DNA from: Bacteroides sp.
GTDB lineage: Bacteria; Bacteroidota; Bacteroidia; Bacteroidales; GCA-2748055
Reading direction: 5' to 3'
NCBI GenBank assembly: GCA_011048475.1
Contig: DSDZ01000418.1
Span: forward strand, 1-7,335
Length of the DNA: 7,335 nt
The position numbers and the translations under genes are program-made. The notes beneath the pieces are model-generated. The model did no database searches and was not told the origin of the DNA. It worked only from the letters and a program-made list of their open reading frames with translations. Below are positions 6,351-7,335 of the stretch, piece by piece (the stretch's first letter is position 1; the number at the start of each line of letters is the position of its first letter).

Positions 6351-7280
6351 TCAGGCCACTACGGTGATCCCTTTTTTCTGAAGCAGTTCAAGCTGCCAGG
6401 CGGGGATCCGGTTCCCCATCACATTGAGGTACTCCAGCTCCTCCAGTTCAAAAAGGGGGGACAAATCATCCACATCGTTGTAGGAGATATCCAGGACCTG
6501 CAGGCCGGTCAGGTTTCCCAGCGGATCGATCAGTCCGATCTGGTTGTTCGCCAGGTAAAGCCTTTCAATACCGTGCAAATCACGGAGATCCGTCACATCG
6601 GTCAGGTTGTTATTGGACAGGTCAATGACACGGGCATAGCGGCAGGCTTCGATCCCTTCCAGGGACTCGATCTCATAATCGGCCATCTCGATCTCCTCCA
6701 GGTCCTCCAGCAGGTACATGGGAAAATCCACGTTCAGATTCCCGTAAATCCTTCGCTTGAGGGCTGAAAGAAAGCTCTGTTCGGAATAATCGAACTCCTC
6801 CTCATATTCCCCCGGATCATCCTCCGTGATATATGAATAACCGTCTGCCTGTTCATCCCATCCGAACTCCTCGGCCAGGTCTTCTTCCGTGAGGATGGAC
6901 CCTGCAGCCACACCTTCCGGCTCCATATGCTGCACGGTCAGGATGTGTGACATGGCGTAGAGCTCCTCGAAGTTGTCCTCCCCGTATGCCTTCTCGAGCC
7001 TTGCCAGGAACTGGTTCAGGCGGTCGGGATGGTAGAGCATGATCAGCTGTGAAAAAACCCTGTTGATCCTCTGGTCCTCACAGGGGACATACTCGTTCAC
7101 GGCCTTCTGCAGCTCAAGCAGGGCACCGTACCTGCCTTCCCTGAACAGGTGGATGATCCTGCTGGAGATCTGGTGCAGGTTCTCTGCTGTATAGGCCCCT
7201 TTGAGCCGGTCGTACAATTCAACTGTGTCCACGGCGGCGAAATTAGCTAAAATCCCGGTCATGCAGGATTTTTTTTTCAT
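6351..7280 (-). CDS. Acidic leucine-rich-repeat protein with a J-domain-like HPD segment
   Basis: A 309-residue protein of unrecognised function. Residues 17-116 look all-helical. Within them INRVFSQLIMLYHPDR (72-87) matches helix II plus the HPD loop of DnaJ J-domains (H84, P85, D86), followed by a helix ending LEKAYGED. The rest of a standard J-domain is not clear. Residues 118-169 are an acidic, low-complexity linker rich in E, D, Y and G. Residues 216-303 (bases 6372-6635) hold four leucine-rich repeats in exact 22-residue register starting at 216, 238, 260 and 282, each of the form xxLxLxxNxIxxL, with a less regular unit before them at about 194-213. This is the SDS22/internalin-like LRR type. 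No signal peptide is evident, so it is probably cytoplasmic and acts in protein binding. The ATG follows an in-frame TAG and begins with an A9 run. V17 (GTG) is an alternative start. The gene converges on the PLP-enzyme gene. Confidence 0.85.
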   Translation of the reverse strand: MKKKSCMTGILANFAAVDTVELYDRLKGAYTAENLHQISSRIIHLFREGRYGALLELQKAVNEYVPCEDQRINRVFSQLIMLYHPDRLNQFLARLEKAYGEDNFEELYAMSHILTVQHMEPEGVAAGSILTEEDLAEEFGWDEQADGYSYITEDDPGEYEEEFDYSEQSFLSALKRRIYGNLNVDFPMYLLEDLEEIEMADYEIESLEGIEACRYARVIDLSNNNLTDVTDLRDLHGIERLYLANNQIGLIDPLGNLTGLQVLDISYNDVDDLSPLFELEELEYLNVMGNRIPAWQLELLQKKGITVVA

Positions 7281-7281
7281 C

Positions 7282-7289
7282 TATATTTG
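7282..7289 (+). promoter_or_regulatory. Candidate Bacteroidota -7 element (TATATTTG) for a divergent gene beyond the window
   Basis: TATATTTG is an exact match to TAnnTTTG on the + strand, just upstream of the start codon of the - strand LRR gene. No TTG is found at the -33 distance; the nearby feature is a T9 run (7269-7277) inside the LRR gene start. The predicted transcript would start near 7296 and lead into a gene starting at or after 7332, where an ATG occurs 2 bases after GAGG. The window ends before this can be tested. Confidence 0.4.
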
Positions 7290-7335
7290 TATCGGAAAAA
7301 ACCGGATCGCTTGAGATACACTTCTGAGGTGATGA

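Noticed and set aside
7238..7250. TAATTTCG on the - strand (7245-7238) and the palindrome TTAGCTAA (7243-7250) as a promoter or operator of the LRR gene
   Set aside because: They lie inside the coding start. They would matter only if translation began at the GTG of V17, for which there is no independent support.
7269..7277. Nine-base homopolymer at the LRR gene start as a frameshift or pseudogene sign
   Set aside because: The frame is open from the ATG through all four LRR units, so the gene is intact as read.

Overview
The window looks like chromosomal DNA from a Bacteroidota bacterium, probably Bacteroidales-like and moderately GC-rich. Three things point there: start codons mostly lack Shine-Dalgarno sequences, there are TAnnTTTG-type -7 elements (TATCTTAG before the Fur gene, TATATTTG at the right edge), and the gene types and order (rel, fur, purA) fit that phylum. 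I found no RNA genes, insertion sequences, phage genes, CRISPR array or classical defence system.

Left block (1-3079, + strand): the 3' part of a long RelA/SpoT-type (p)ppGpp enzyme, cut by the window edge. It is followed by a Fur-family regulator with its own likely promoter, and 29 bases later by purA (adenylosuccinate synthetase). PurA is a known target of ppGpp inhibition, so the alarmone enzyme and one of its targets sit together with a metal/redox-type regulator.

Spacer (3080-3275): this is the most unusual DNA in the window. An array of imperfect 7-base units starts inside the last codons of purA, supplies its stop codon and runs to 3147. After an AT-rich core, a second heptamer array with the same AGTCG core in the opposite orientation runs to within 5 bases of the next start codon. 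The two arrays can partly pair with each other.

Middle block (3276-6333, + strand): a long-chain acyl-CoA synthetase (AMP-forming) and a Cys/Met-metabolism PLP enzyme (cystathionine gamma-synthase/lyase type), separated by one base and so probably translationally coupled.

Right block (6351-7280, - strand): a convergent gene for a 309-residue acidic protein that combines a J-domain-like helix II plus HPD motif with four exact 22-residue leucine-rich repeats. A + strand promoter-like element at the right edge suggests a divergent gene beyond the window.

Most of the window is ordinary core metabolism and regulation. The best candidates for something undescribed are the inverted heptamer arrays and the HPD/LRR protein.
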